19,778 bases of DNA from JBDTRY01 sp039931435 (GTDB lineage Bacteria > Acidobacteriota > Thermoanaerobaculia > Gp7-AA8): contig JBDTRY010000049.1 in assembly GCA_039931435.1 (NCBI GenBank), positions 1 to 19,778 of the forward strand, given 5' to 3'. Below, piece by piece: positions 5,345 to 14,038 of this stretch. Positions within the stretch are counted from its first letter, which is position 1. Each line of letters begins with the position of its first letter. Made by a program: the position numbers and the translations under genes. Under the pieces are notes generated by a model, which saw nothing but the letters and a program-made list of their open reading frames with translations, was not told the origin of the DNA and made no database searches.

Positions 5345-8032
5345 ATGGCCAGAGACACAGAGCGCAACCGGATCACAGGCGGGCACGCCGCACTCCATCA
5401 CTGGAGGAAGTGGGGACCCTATCTTTCTGAGCGTGCCTGGGGCACGGTTCGGGAGGACTACAGCTCCTCCGGGGACCCCTGGGCGTTTTTCTCCCATGAC
5501 CAGGCTCGCTCGAAAGCGTTCCGGTGGGGTGAAGACGGCATCGCCGGTTTCTGCGACCGCTATCAGCTCCTGTGCTGGTCGGTGGCGCTCTGGAACGGTT
5601 ACGACCCCATCCTGAAGGAACGGTTCTTCGGGGTCATTCCCAATGAAGGGAATCACGGCGAGGACGTGAAGGAGTGTTACTTCTACCTCGATGCGCTGCC
5701 CAGTCATGCCTACCAGCGCATGCTCTACAAGTACCCGCAGCGTGCATTTCCGTACGATGAACTTCTGGCCGAGAACGCACGACGAAGCATCAACGACCCT
5801 GAATTTGAACTGATCGACACCGGAGTCTTCGACGACCGGCGCTACTTCGATGTGGAAATCGAGATCGCCAAAGAGAGTGAAGACGCCGTGGTCATGCGCA
5901 TCACGGCGCATAACCGTGGACCGGATGCGGCGCCGCTCGACATCATTCCCCAGCTCTGGTTTCGAAATGTCTGGTCATGGGGAGAACTACTACCGCCCAT
6001 TCCCCGGATTTCCCGAATCGAACTCGCGGATGGCAGGTCCGCACTCCTGGCGGACGACGCAGCCGCCCCGCCTCTGGCCGGTCTTCTGGCCGACTCAAGG
6101 CTCGGGCCGCACCGGCTGGAGCTGAGCGATGGCGCGGAGCTGCTCTTCACCGATAACGAAACGAACGGGCCGCAAGTTTTCGGACCGGGAGCAGACTCAC
6201 GCAGCCGCTTCACCAAGGATGCCTTTCACCGCTTCATCGTCGGCGGCGAAACCGAGGCCATCAATCCCGCACAGACGGGCACGAAGGCCTGCGCGCGAAT
6301 GCGGACCCTCATTCCGGCGGAGGAGTCCTTCGTCTATCGCCTGCGACTCGTTCCCCAGACATTTCCGGTGGGCTCGAAATCCATGAGCGAGGTCGACGAG
6401 GTCATCGAGCTTCGCCGTGCCGAAGCCGATGAGTTTTACGACTCGGTTCACCCCCCACGGGCATCCATGGATGAGAAAAACGTTCAACGCCAGGCATTCG
6501 CAGGGCTGCTCTGGTCGAAGCAGAGCTATTTTTTCGACGTCGACATCTGGCTCGACGGCGACCGCCCGGATCATCCTCCGCCACAGTCAAGACAGCAGGG
6601 ACGAAATCGGCACTGGCGCCATTTGAATTCCATGCGCATTCTGTCGATGCCGGACACGTGGGAGTATCCCTGGTTCGCCGCCTGGGACCTCGCCTTTCAC
6701 ACGGTCACCTTCGCCCTGATCGACGCGCCGTTCGCCAAGGAACAGCTCTGGCTGATGCTCTTCGAGCAGTTCCAGCATCCGAACGGTCAGCTACCCGCCT
6801 ACGAATGGGAATTCAGTGACCTCAATCCTCCGGTGCATGCCTGGGCCGTGTGGCGCGTCTACAACATGGACCGCATCCGTAATGGGAAGGCTGATCTGGA
6901 TTTTTTGGAGAAGTGCTTTCACAAACTCCTGCTGAACTTCACCTGGTGGGTAAACAAGGTCGACAGCCAGGGCAACAACGTCTTCGAAGGCGGATTCCTT
7001 GGTCTGGACAACATTACCGTCGTCGACCGGAGCATGCCTCTTCCGGGCGGTGCGGTTCTGGAACAGAGCGACGCCACCGGCTGGATGGGTATGTTCTCGC
7101 TGGTGATGATGCGCATCTCTCTGGAGCTGGCCAAGAAGAACAAAGTCTATGAAGGGCTGGCTACCAAGTTCTTCGAGCATTACGTCTATATCGGCGCGGC
7201 GATGAAGATGTCCCACGACGGAACGACTCTATGGGATCAGGAGGACTCGTTCTTCTACGACATCCTCCGTTTTCCGGATGGATCGGTGATTCCCTTCCGT
7301 GTGCGCTCTCTGGTGGGCCTCATTCCCCTCTACGCCATAGAGCGACTGGAAGAGAAGTGGATCGAGCCGTTTCCCGTCTTTTTAGAAAACCTGAACTGGT
7401 TTCTTAAATACCGGCCGGAGCTGGTGGAGTACACCGTAACGACGGTGAAAGGCGAGGACGACGTCACACACGTGCTCTCCGTCGTCACCCGCGAGCAGCT
7501 GCAGAGACTTCTGGGGCGCGTCGTCGATCCTGGCGAATTCTTCTCTCCCCACGGCATTCGCAGTCTGAGCAAGTTTCACGAAAATTCGCCATTCGTCTTC
7601 GCTGACCAGACCGTTGAGTACGAGCCCGCCGAATCGAGAACGGGGCTGAAGGGCGGGAACAGCAACTGGCGTGGACCGGTCTGGTTCCCGACCAGTTTCC
7701 TGATCATCGAGACCCTCCGGAAGCTGGAGAAAGCATTCGGTGGGTCGGTGACGGTCAAAGTCGACGGCCACACCGAGTCGCTTTCCGGTCTGGCGCGCGA
7801 CATCGCCGGACGGATGATCAGCATCTTCGTGCAGGACAACAATGGCTATCGACCCGTCTACGGGCGGCCCGGTTCCAGAAAAGCGGAGCTGTTCGCGAAC
7901 GATCCGCATTGGAAGGATCTCGTTCTCTTTCATGAGTATTTCAACGGCGACACCGGGGAAGGTCTGGGAGCGGGACATCAGACCGGTTGGACGGCGCTCG
8001 CCGCGAACCTGATCGATGAGTGGCGCAGCTGA
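5345..8032 (+). CDS. GH63-type glucosidase (MGH1-like (alpha/alpha)6-barrel glycoside hydrolase)
   Basis: 895 residues, matching the roughly 880-900 residue bacterial proteins annotated as glucosidase or MGH1-like hydrolase. No signal peptide, so it is predicted cytoplasmic. The N-terminal part (about 1-400) starts with the family's typical region ERAWGTVREDYS...GDPWAFFSHDQARS and forms a beta-rich domain; the (alpha/alpha)6 barrel fills the rest. EYPWFAAWDLAFH (440-452) carries the likely general acid D448. NSNWRGPVWFP lies before the last helices. FHEYFNGDTGEGLGAGHQTGWTA near the C terminus carries E864, equivalent by motif to the catalytic base of processing alpha-glucosidase I. Both assignments are by motif resemblance only. 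GH63 members cleave alpha-glucosidic or mannosylglycerate bonds; the substrate is not determinable here. The ATG at 5345 has only a weak upstream AGAGAA. It is monocistronic, divergent from the sugar dehydrogenase and convergent with the M13 peptidase. Confidence 0.88.
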   Translation: MARDTERNRITGGHAALHHWRKWGPYLSERAWGTVREDYSSSGDPWAFFSHDQARSKAFRWGEDGIAGFCDRYQLLCWSVALWNGYDPILKERFFGVIPNEGNHGEDVKECYFYLDALPSHAYQRMLYKYPQRAFPYDELLAENARRSINDPEFELIDTGVFDDRRYFDVEIEIAKESEDAVVMRITAHNRGPDAAPLDIIPQLWFRNVWSWGELLPPIPRISRIELADGRSALLADDAAAPPLAGLLADSRLGPHRLELSDGAELLFTDNETNGPQVFGPGADSRSRFTKDAFHRFIVGGETEAINPAQTGTKACARMRTLIPAEESFVYRLRLVPQTFPVGSKSMSEVDEVIELRRAEADEFYDSVHPPRASMDEKNVQRQAFAGLLWSKQSYFFDVDIWLDGDRPDHPPPQSRQQGRNRHWRHLNSMRILSMPDTWEYPWFAAWDLAFHTVTFALIDAPFAKEQLWLMLFEQFQHPNGQLPAYEWEFSDLNPPVHAWAVWRVYNMDRIRNGKADLDFLEKCFHKLLLNFTWWVNKVDSQGNNVFEGGFLGLDNITVVDRSMPLPGGAVLEQSDATGWMGMFSLVMMRISLELAKKNKVYEGLATKFFEHYVYIGAAMKMSHDGTTLWDQEDSFFYDILRFPDGSVIPFRVRSLVGLIPLYAIERLEEKWIEPFPVFLENLNWFLKYRPELVEYTVTTVKGEDDVTHVLSVVTREQLQRLLGRVVDPGEFFSPHGIRSLSKFHENSPFVFADQTVEYEPAESRTGLKGGNSNWRGPVWFPTSFLIIETLRKLEKAFGGSVTVKVDGHTESLSGLARDIAGRMISIFVQDNNGYRPVYGRPGSRKAELFANDPHWKDLVLFHEYFNGDTGEGLGAGHQTGWTALAANLIDEWRS

Positions 8033-8088
8033 CCGCTGGGCCGCCGGTCCTGGTGCAGGCGAGAGCGTTCGCTCAAAACAGCCGACCA

Positions 8089-8233
8089 TCGAACGGGTCA
8101 TCCCGAAGCAAAGCGAAGGGGGGATGTCTCGTCGCTCAAGGACCAACTCAGTTACACGAGCGGGAGATCGCTCCTCGGGATGACACGATCGAAGAGAGAG
8201 CGTTCCAAACTTCTTATGGGATGACTCGATCGA
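8089..8233. repeat. Palindromic intergenic repeat element (MITE/REP-like)
   Basis: Arms of 18 bp at 8089-8106 and 8175-8192 form an inverted repeat with 16 of 18 matches (core TCATCCCGA/TCGGGATGA, ends TCGA), making a 104-bp palindromic unit. A third copy of the right arm lies in direct orientation: GGGATGACACGATCGA at 8177-8192 and GGGATGACTCGATCGA at 8218-8233, one mismatch, 41 bp apart. GAGAGCGTTC also occurs on both sides of the palindrome (8061-8070 and 8196-8205). The TCATCCCGA/AGCGAAGGG style resembles dispersed repeats common between genes in several Gram-negative genomes. No transposase is present. Positioned between convergent genes, as is usual for such elements. Confidence 0.6.
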
Positions 8234-8293
8234 CGTAGCTCCGTGCTCCCCGGAGTGATCGCCGTAGCCGTACACGATCCGTATCCGCTCGCA

Positions 8294-8331
8294 AAGGCAA
8301 ACGGCCCGGCTTTCGCCGGGCCATTTGCCTT
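8294..8331. terminator. Long-stem bidirectional terminator between GH63 and M13 genes
   Basis: AAGGCAAA-C-GGCCCGGC, loop TTTC, GCCGGGCC-A-TTTGCCTT: a 17-position stem with one C/A mismatch. It lies 25 bases beyond the M13 stop codon and serves that gene on the minus strand and the GH63 gene on the plus strand. The T-rich 3' arm helps on both strands, although no separate long U-tract follows. Confidence 0.75.
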
Positions 8332-8356
8332 CAACATCACAACGTGGATTCGTCGA

Positions 8357-10468
8357 CTACCAGATCTCACAACGTTCGTTTGCCGGCCGGACCATGGCCT
8401 GTCCGTCCTTGCAGGAGTAGGCGCGGGCGAACTCCGGAAGATTCGAGAGTGGGCCGTTCACGCGGAACCGCGCCAGCGGATGGGGGTCCGTGGCCACCTG
8501 CATACGCATGGCCTCGGGACGCTGGTTCGTCGCCCACACCTGCGCCCATCCCAGAAAGAATCGCTGATCCGGGGTGAACCCGTTGATGATTCCGGGGTCC
8601 GCTTTGCCTTCCAGCGATTTCTTGTAGGCCAGGTAGGCCAGTTTCAGCCCTCCGAGGTCGGCGATGCTTTCGCCTGTGACCAGTTTGCCAGTCAGGTGCA
8701 GACCTTTCTCAGCCTCGAAGGAATCGAACTGCTTTTCGACGCAGGTGGATTTTTCGTCGAAGCGTTTCTTGTCCTCGGGAGTCCACCAGTTCGCCAGATT
8801 TCCCTTGGCGTCGAACTGGCTTCCCTGATCGTCGAAACCATGCGACATCTCGTGGCCGATCACTGCGCCCATTCCGCCATAGTTATAGGCGTCGTCGGCA
8901 TTCGGATCGTAGAAAGGCGGCTGGAGAATTCCGGCCGGAAAGACGATCTCATTCATGCTCGGGTTGTAATAGGCATTGACGGTTGGAGGAGACATTCCCC
9001 ACTCGTTTCGGTCAACCGGCTTGCCAATCTTGTTCAGATCGCGCTGAAATTCGAAACGGTTTGCGTTGAGAACGTTCTGCACATAGGAGTTGCGATCGAT
9101 GTTCAGTGAGGAGTAGTCGCGCCAGGTGTCCGGATAGCCGATCTTCCTGGCGAAAGCATTGAGCTTGGCTTCAGCCTGCTGCCGGGTCGCGGGAGTCATC
9201 CAGTCCAGCGTGGTCAGGTCCTGATGCAGAGCATCGATCAGGTTCTGCACCATCTCTTTGGCCCTGGCCTTGGCCTCGCCCTTGAAGTTCTTGTCCACAT
9301 AGGCCTGCCCCAGAGCCTCTCCCATAGCGCCGTCGGTCTGGGCTACACAACGCCTCCATCGTGGCAGCAACTCCGTGGAGCCGGTCAGCACTTTGCCGTT
9401 GAAATCAAAGTTTTCGTTGACGAAGGGCTCGGAGAGATACGGCGCCTCGTTGTTGATCAGTTGCCAGCGGAGATACGTTTTCCAGTTTGCAAGGGACTGC
9501 CCGGCCACCATCCGGCCGACCTGCTTCATGAACTCCGGCTGGGCGACGTTGACACTGGTGAAGCCCGTGGCGTTGATCTCCTTGAGGTAGCGCTGCCAGT
9601 TGATCTGTGGGGTCACCTTCGACAGCTCGGCCACGGACATCTTGTGGTAGATGGCGTTCGGATCGCGCTGCTCGACGCGCGTCATGGAAGCCTTTGCCAG
9701 ATCCGTCTCCATGCTCATGACGGTCTTCGCTGCCATGGCTGCCTGGCCGGCGTCGTCCCCCATCAACTGGAACATCCGGGTCATGTGCTGGAGGTACTTG
9801 TCCCGAAGCTCCACGGACTTGGCGTCGTCCTTGGTGTAGTAGTCGCGGTCAGGAAGACCAAGACCAGCCTGATACAGAATGCCCGCCACCTGGGTGCTGT
9901 CCTTGAAATCCTGGGCGGACCCGATGGCAAAGGGCACCGCCACCCCGAAGCTCTCGAGGCGCGCCAGCTCGTCAACGAGATCTGCGCGATTGCTGATCGA
10001 CTGGATGCGCTGCAGTTCCGGCTCCAGAGGCTTCATCCCCAGGGCGTTCACGGCGCTTTCATCCATGCAGGTGGTGTAGAAGTCAGCAATTTTCTGTTCG
10101 TTCGATCCAGCTTTGCCGTTCCGTGTGTCCTTGAGGATATCGTTGAGCGCCGTGCGGTTCTTTTCCGACAGGACGGAGAAATTTCCCCAGCGCGAGTAGG
10201 CCGCGGGAATGGGATTGTTTTTCATCCAGCCGCCGACCGCGAACTGATAGAAGTCGTCGCAGGCGTTTGTGGACCGATCCAGGTTGGCGGGATCGAATCC
10301 GCGGCTGTCCATGGGAGCGGGTGTGGGCGTGGGTGCCATCATCGGCGTCGGTTCGGGTGCAGGTGCGGACTGCATGGGTGGAGCCGGAGTCGTCGCACAT
10401 GCTGTGAATGACAGGATCGCGGCGAGCGTCGCGGTCGGAAGCCAGAGCTTCGTGATGCAGAAATTCAT
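8357..10468 (-). CDS. M13 family zinc metallopeptidase (neprilysin/PepO-like), exported, probable lipoprotein
   Basis: 703 residues from an ATG with AAAGGAA at good distance. The N terminus is a signal sequence ending in SFTAC, so C24 may be lipidated although phenylalanine at -3 is unusual. A Pro/Ala/Met/Thr-rich linker (about 28-55) precedes the catalytic part. The M13 N-terminal domain begins at GFDPANLDRSTNACDDFYQ. The active site is clear: NAYYNPSMNEIVFPAGILQPP (498-518) for substrate binding, HEMSH (539-543) with E540 catalytic, and GESIADLGG, where E600 is the third zinc ligand. The C terminus CEIW has the family's conserved disulfide cysteine and final Trp. The full length argues for an active enzyme that trims oligopeptides in the periplasm or outside. 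The DUF1684 gene lies 65 bases upstream on the same strand, so the two may be one transcript. Ends at a strong terminator. Confidence 0.93.
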   Translation of the reverse strand: MNFCITKLWLPTATLAAILSFTACATTPAPPMQSAPAPEPTPMMAPTPTPAPMDSRGFDPANLDRSTNACDDFYQFAVGGWMKNNPIPAAYSRWGNFSVLSEKNRTALNDILKDTRNGKAGSNEQKIADFYTTCMDESAVNALGMKPLEPELQRIQSISNRADLVDELARLESFGVAVPFAIGSAQDFKDSTQVAGILYQAGLGLPDRDYYTKDDAKSVELRDKYLQHMTRMFQLMGDDAGQAAMAAKTVMSMETDLAKASMTRVEQRDPNAIYHKMSVAELSKVTPQINWQRYLKEINATGFTSVNVAQPEFMKQVGRMVAGQSLANWKTYLRWQLINNEAPYLSEPFVNENFDFNGKVLTGSTELLPRWRRCVAQTDGAMGEALGQAYVDKNFKGEAKARAKEMVQNLIDALHQDLTTLDWMTPATRQQAEAKLNAFARKIGYPDTWRDYSSLNIDRNSYVQNVLNANRFEFQRDLNKIGKPVDRNEWGMSPPTVNAYYNPSMNEIVFPAGILQPPFYDPNADDAYNYGGMGAVIGHEMSHGFDDQGSQFDAKGNLANWWTPEDKKRFDEKSTCVEKQFDSFEAEKGLHLTGKLVTGESIADLGGLKLAYLAYKKSLEGKADPGIINGFTPDQRFFLGWAQVWATNQRPEAMRMQVATDPHPLARFRVNGPLSNLPEFARAYSCKDGQAMVRPANERCEIW

Positions 10469-10533
10469 GATGTTCCTTTCTCAGTCGGTTGATAAAGGGA
10501 GCGTCGCTCCCGCGAAATGCCTCATTGCATGAA

Positions 10534-11505
10534 CTACGTCGGCGGAACCGCGTGTCCCGCTCCATGGAAGACTTTCTCACCGGCCTCGATGCGGAAAGGC
10601 AGCCGATTCTGCCGAGGAGGTAGCGGACAGGTCGCAAATGGACTGAAGGCGCACGGTGGGTTGTAAGCACGATTGAAATCCAGAATGACCCTGCCGTCCT
10701 TCGGCGGATCAGCGTAGAGAAAGCGCCCGGCGCCATAGGTCTCTTTCCCCGCCGTCCCGTCGCGGAAGATCACGAACAGGTCCGTACTCCCCTCCTCGAG
10801 AATCGGATCCAGCCTGTACTCGCTGCCGTCCACCTCGAATACGATCTGACCCGGCGAGGGCTCGTCCTCGGTCATGCCCAGGACGTTGACGATCGGAATT
10901 TTCCTTGGTGGGTTGAACGGCTCGAAACGCGCCTCGATTCGCCACACGGGAGCGATCGGAAAATAGTCCAGTCCTTGAAAATTCACCCGCAGCGCAGTCT
11001 CGCTGTCCTTCACGCGGATGCCGTATTTCCCGACCCGCTTGATCAGATAGAACGTCAGAGAACCGAGCTTCAACTCTGTCGGGTCCCCGTTCTCGTCACT
11101 CTTCAGCTCCAGCGAGGTCACCGGTTTGCCCCCGCTCGTGATTCCCGATCCAGCCCTGGCCTCCACACGAACAGTCTCCCCTTCCACCAGGAAAGAGCCG
11201 GCGGTCGCTGGGGCTTTCCCTTCCGGAAGCAAGACGGTGTTCGATCTGCCCGAGCCGACAGGGTTCGCTCCCGGATGTAGCCAGTAGAGCCCGACAAGAG
11301 TCAACCAGCTTCCGTCCTTGCGAAGGTTCGCCACGCGATCCTGTTGCCAGCTCGTAATTTCTTTTTCGTAGGAAATCCCGGCAGGGATCGGGCTTCCGGT
11401 TGCAGCTCGCGGTTGAGGGGCCACGTCACTCTGTTCCCGGGGAGCACAGGAAACCCACAGAAGGAGGGCAACTCCGCCGGCCAGTACCTTCGTTCCTGAA
11501 GTCAT
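10534..11505 (-). CDS. DUF1684 domain lipoprotein
   Basis: 323 residues from the ATG at 11505; a TTG one codon upstream is a weaker option and no strong ribosome site is visible. The N terminus is a short signal sequence reaching C20 (LLLWVSC), an atypical lipobox. The DUF1684 family is clear from WLTLVGLYWLHPG (about 66-78), a middle beta-rich segment, and the highly conserved end TYGAGRFLYADPP, ILDFNRAYNPPCAFSPFATC, and PPRQNRLPFRIEAGEK. The family's biochemical role is not established. Its conserved Asn, Cys and acidic residues could form a binding or active site, but this is inference. It is probably the first gene of a two-gene unit with the M13 peptidase, and is divergent from the VWA gene. 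Confidence 0.88.
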   Translation of the reverse strand: MTSGTKVLAGGVALLLWVSCAPREQSDVAPQPRAATGSPIPAGISYEKEITSWQQDRVANLRKDGSWLTLVGLYWLHPGANPVGSGRSNTVLLPEGKAPATAGSFLVEGETVRVEARAGSGITSGGKPVTSLELKSDENGDPTELKLGSLTFYLIKRVGKYGIRVKDSETALRVNFQGLDYFPIAPVWRIEARFEPFNPPRKIPIVNVLGMTEDEPSPGQIVFEVDGSEYRLDPILEEGSTDLFVIFRDGTAGKETYGAGRFLYADPPKDGRVILDFNRAYNPPCAFSPFATCPLPPRQNRLPFRIEAGEKVFHGAGHAVPPT

Positions 11506-11878
11506 CAATGTTTTGTCTGCTCACGTGGCTGCGACATGCGTCCCGGCGGGCCGTTCGGAATCAATCTACTTTCCGGAGGGCACCGCGAAGCTTTCACATT
11601 TCGCGCCCGCTTGCAATCGAAGGGTGGGGGTGGCGACCTCGGTCCGGAATCCGAAGAATCGCGTCTTCCTCAGCCTTCAACCCGGGGCATCCGGCGAAAT
11701 AGTCCCGAAAGGGGCCTTCGACGCCCGGACGACAGGGGCTGGAATCAGAGAGCTGCATGCGCCTGATGCGTTGACAAGCGAGGCCTGCTTGTATTCCAAT
11801 CATCACAACACTAACAACTTGTGCTTGTATGAGTTCGGTTCGAACGAAGCTTCGATGTGGAGTGGGAGGAGAGTCGTC
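11506..11878. other. Divergent intergenic region, weak promoter signals only
   Basis: 373 bases between the DUF1684 and VWA genes. TTGACA at 11771-11776 has a poor TATTCC at 15-base spacing. GCTTGTAT occurs twice downstream of it, about 40 bases apart. A CGGAA/TTCCG inverted repeat lies near 11558-11577, close to the DUF1684 start. No gene is supported, although the VWA reading frame stays open through it. Confidence 0.4.
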
Positions 11879-13246
11879 ATGACCATTTGTCGAAACCCCG
11901 GGTGGAGTGTCTGTTTGCGCGTGGCAATCGTAGCGCTCGTCGCGGCTGCCCTGGCCGCGCCTGTAGCCTGGGCTCAATGCGGTCCCATGGACGTGGTTTT
12001 CGTCGTGGACACGACGGGCAGCATGGGCGGCGCCATCGACAATGTGAAATCGGAGCTTCCGAGCATCATCAGCCAGATTCAGACCGCGTCGGGAGGCGAT
12101 TACCAACTCGGTCTCGTCGAGTTCCACGATGACGTTCATGTGATCGCCGACCTCGCCAGCGGCAACACCGACGCTGTGCAGGCAGGCATCAACGGTTTGA
12201 CCGCCGGTGGAGGCGCGGGCGAATCGGAAGCATCCGACGAGGCACTACGTACCGTTGTCGAGGGGCTTCGCGCCTCCGATCGCACCGGAGGACAGCAAAC
12301 CGGCGATTTCCTGGGCCGGTTCAGACCGGGCGCAGCAAAGATCATCATCGTCATCACCGACGCCCGGCCCGCAGGATTCGATGACTCCTACACGGCCGGA
12401 GTCGATGACGTCAGCGCGGCAAACGTCGCCCAGGAAGCAGCAACCAGGGACATTCACATTTCGGCGGTCTTCGTTCCCACCGAAGCGAGCGTCTTCTTCG
12501 GCGTCGGCGATACGGTGACTGCCATCATGAGCAATTACGCCGCGTTGTCCGGTGGCATCTACATCAAGACCAATCCCGACGGCACCGGCACCGCTCAGGC
12601 GATCAACGACATCATCGCCAACTGCGGAGGATTCAGCGGGTTCTTCGTTCAGGTGACGCCGTCGCCTCAGGATGTTGGCAACGACGAGTCCCGAGCTTTT
12701 GACGTCAAAACCCAGGCCTCGCGTCGATTCGAAGCAGACCTCGAGCTCTCCATCCCCGATCTGCCTGAGGGACTGACGGCGACCATCACCCCGGCCCTGA
12801 TCCCCTCCCCGGGCACAGGCAACGCCAGAATCTTGATCACCGCTGGCCCGCTCGCTCTGCCCGGACTGTACGAGATTTCTGTCGTGGTCACAGGCGGAGG
12901 ATTCACGCGCATCGCCGTGTTCGAGTTGAATCTGTTTTGCGATCCGCCCTTTATCTATGGGCTCCCCGGCAACCAGCCGCAGGATCAATCGACACCCGTG
13001 GGAGGATCGGTACAGATCTCCGTGCGTCCCGGTGGAACCGGACCGTTTTTCTATCAGTGGTATCGGGGCCCGAGCGGCAGTACGCACTTCCCGATCACAG
13101 GAGCTACGAGCTCTGACCTCGACACGGGGCCGGTGAATTCCACCTCGCAGTTCTGGGTGCGGGTTTCCAATGCCTGTGGTTCGGTCGACAGCAGGACGGC
13201 CAGTGTCTTCTCCTCGTTGAATCGATCGAGGGGGACTGTCCGCTAG
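11879..13246 (+). CDS. Secreted von Willebrand factor A domain protein with C-terminal Ig-like domain
   Basis: 455 residues. The ATG at 11879 has GGAGGAG at ideal distance; the frame is open for 122 codons upstream but without a ribosome site. A Sec signal peptide covers residues 1-32 with cleavage after AWA. The VWA domain spans about 36-250, with the metal-binding MIDAS motif DTTGSMG (D44, T46, S48) and an acidic residue at D161 in IVITDARP. A beta-sandwich-like segment (about 255-360) follows, then an Ig-like domain with the signature GGSVQISVRPGGTGPFFYQWYRG and a typical FWVRVSNACGS strand near the C terminus. No C-terminal anchor or sorting signal is seen, so it is probably periplasmic or released. 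VWA domains mediate metal-dependent protein binding; the ligand is unknown. About 97 bases separate it from the next gene on the same strand. Confidence 0.85.
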   Translation: MTICRNPGWSVCLRVAIVALVAAALAAPVAWAQCGPMDVVFVVDTTGSMGGAIDNVKSELPSIISQIQTASGGDYQLGLVEFHDDVHVIADLASGNTDAVQAGINGLTAGGGAGESEASDEALRTVVEGLRASDRTGGQQTGDFLGRFRPGAAKIIIVITDARPAGFDDSYTAGVDDVSAANVAQEAATRDIHISAVFVPTEASVFFGVGDTVTAIMSNYAALSGGIYIKTNPDGTGTAQAINDIIANCGGFSGFFVQVTPSPQDVGNDESRAFDVKTQASRRFEADLELSIPDLPEGLTATITPALIPSPGTGNARILITAGPLALPGLYEISVVVTGGGFTRIAVFELNLFCDPPFIYGLPGNQPQDQSTPVGGSVQISVRPGGTGPFFYQWYRGPSGSTHFPITGATSSDLDTGPVNSTSQFWVRVSNACGSVDSRTASVFSSLNRSRGTVR

Positions 13247-13342
13247 TCGCAACCGTCTGCGATCGAAGGGACGACGAGGCGAAGTTGGACGCCTCCAGTC
13301 GGGTGCAGTGTGCCGGATATTCCTCGTCGCACCGGAGGTTTC

Positions 13343-14014
13343 ATGGGAAAGAGGGTTCAGTTCCAATCGAACGGACATACTTGCGATGGCTACCTGGCGC
13401 GGCCCGAAGACGGCCGCGGTCCGGCGGTGGTGGTCATTCAGGAATGGTGGGGACTGGTACCGCATATCGAAAAAGTGACGGAGCGGTTTGCCTCCGAAGG
13501 TTTCCTGGCCATGGCACCCGACCTTTATCACGGCAGTACCACGCAATCGCCGGACGAAGCGGGAAGATTGCTCATGGAACTGAACGCCGAGCGTGCCGGG
13601 AAGGAAATTTCCGCGGCCGGCCAGTTCCTTCTCTCGCAGCCCGAGTGCACTTCGAAGGTCTTCGGCGTCGTCGGCTTCTGCATGGGAGGAGCCCTCGCCC
13701 AGTACGCGGCGACGCACGACAACTCGATCGGCGCGGCAGTCAGTTTTTACGGCGGATTCAAGAAAGTCGATCTGGATTGGGATGATCTCGGCGCCCCGAT
13801 GATCTTCATCTATGGCCAGGACGACGGGGCCGTCCCGGCAGCCGAAGGGCAAGCTCTGGCAAACAAGCTCACGAGAATGGGCAAGGACGTGGAGGCCGTC
13901 GTTTACCCTGGCGCGAACCACGCCTTCTTCAATGACACCGGCCCGAATTACAAAAAAGAGGCAGCGGAAGACGCCTGGAAGCGCACCATTGCCCTGTTTC
14001 GGACCCAGCTCTAA
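13343..14014 (+). CDS. Dienelactone hydrolase family protein (alpha/beta hydrolase)
   Basis: 223 residues from an ATG with GGAGG five bases away; an earlier in-frame start at 13310 lacks one. The complete Cys-His-Asp triad of dienelactone hydrolase is present: C113 in GFCMGG, D161 in YGQDDGAVP and H193 in GANHAF. E34 in IQEWWGL matches the glutamate that activates the nucleophile in this family. No signal peptide, so cytoplasmic. The classical reaction is hydrolysis of dienelactone to maleylacetate in chloroaromatic breakdown, but most homologues in such genomes act on unknown esters or lactones, and no aromatic-degradation gene is near. It converges with the phosphodiesterase gene, nine bases away. 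Confidence 0.92.
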   Translation: MGKRVQFQSNGHTCDGYLARPEDGRGPAVVVIQEWWGLVPHIEKVTERFASEGFLAMAPDLYHGSTTQSPDEAGRLLMELNAERAGKEISAAGQFLLSQPECTSKVFGVVGFCMGGALAQYAATHDNSIGAAVSFYGGFKKVDLDWDDLGAPMIFIYGQDDGAVPAAEGQALANKLTRMGKDVEAVVYPGANHAFFNDTGPNYKKEAAEDAWKRTIALFRTQL

Positions 14015-14019
14015 GCCAG

Positions 14020-14038
14020 CAGTTCAGCGGCTGAGCTG
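14020..14038. terminator. Possible hairpin terminator between convergent genes, inside the phosphodiesterase end
   Basis: CAGTTCAG (14020-14027), loop CGG, CTGAGCTG (14031-14038): eight pairs including one G-T wobble. It includes the stop codon of the phosphodiesterase gene and lies six bases past the hydrolase stop. No T-tract follows, so efficiency is doubtful, but it is the only structure available in the nine-base gap. Confidence 0.35.

Noticed and set aside
8033..8293. Small gene in the GH63-M13 gap
   Set aside because: The short frames here coincide with the palindromic repeat element and have no ribosome site.
9224..10411. 395-codon open frame on the plus strand
   Set aside because: It is antisense to the M13 peptidase, which has all catalytic motifs. 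The antisense product resembles no family.
12245..13921. 558-codon open frame on the minus strand
   Set aside because: It runs antisense through both the VWA and dienelactone hydrolase genes, each with a ribosome site and intact motifs.
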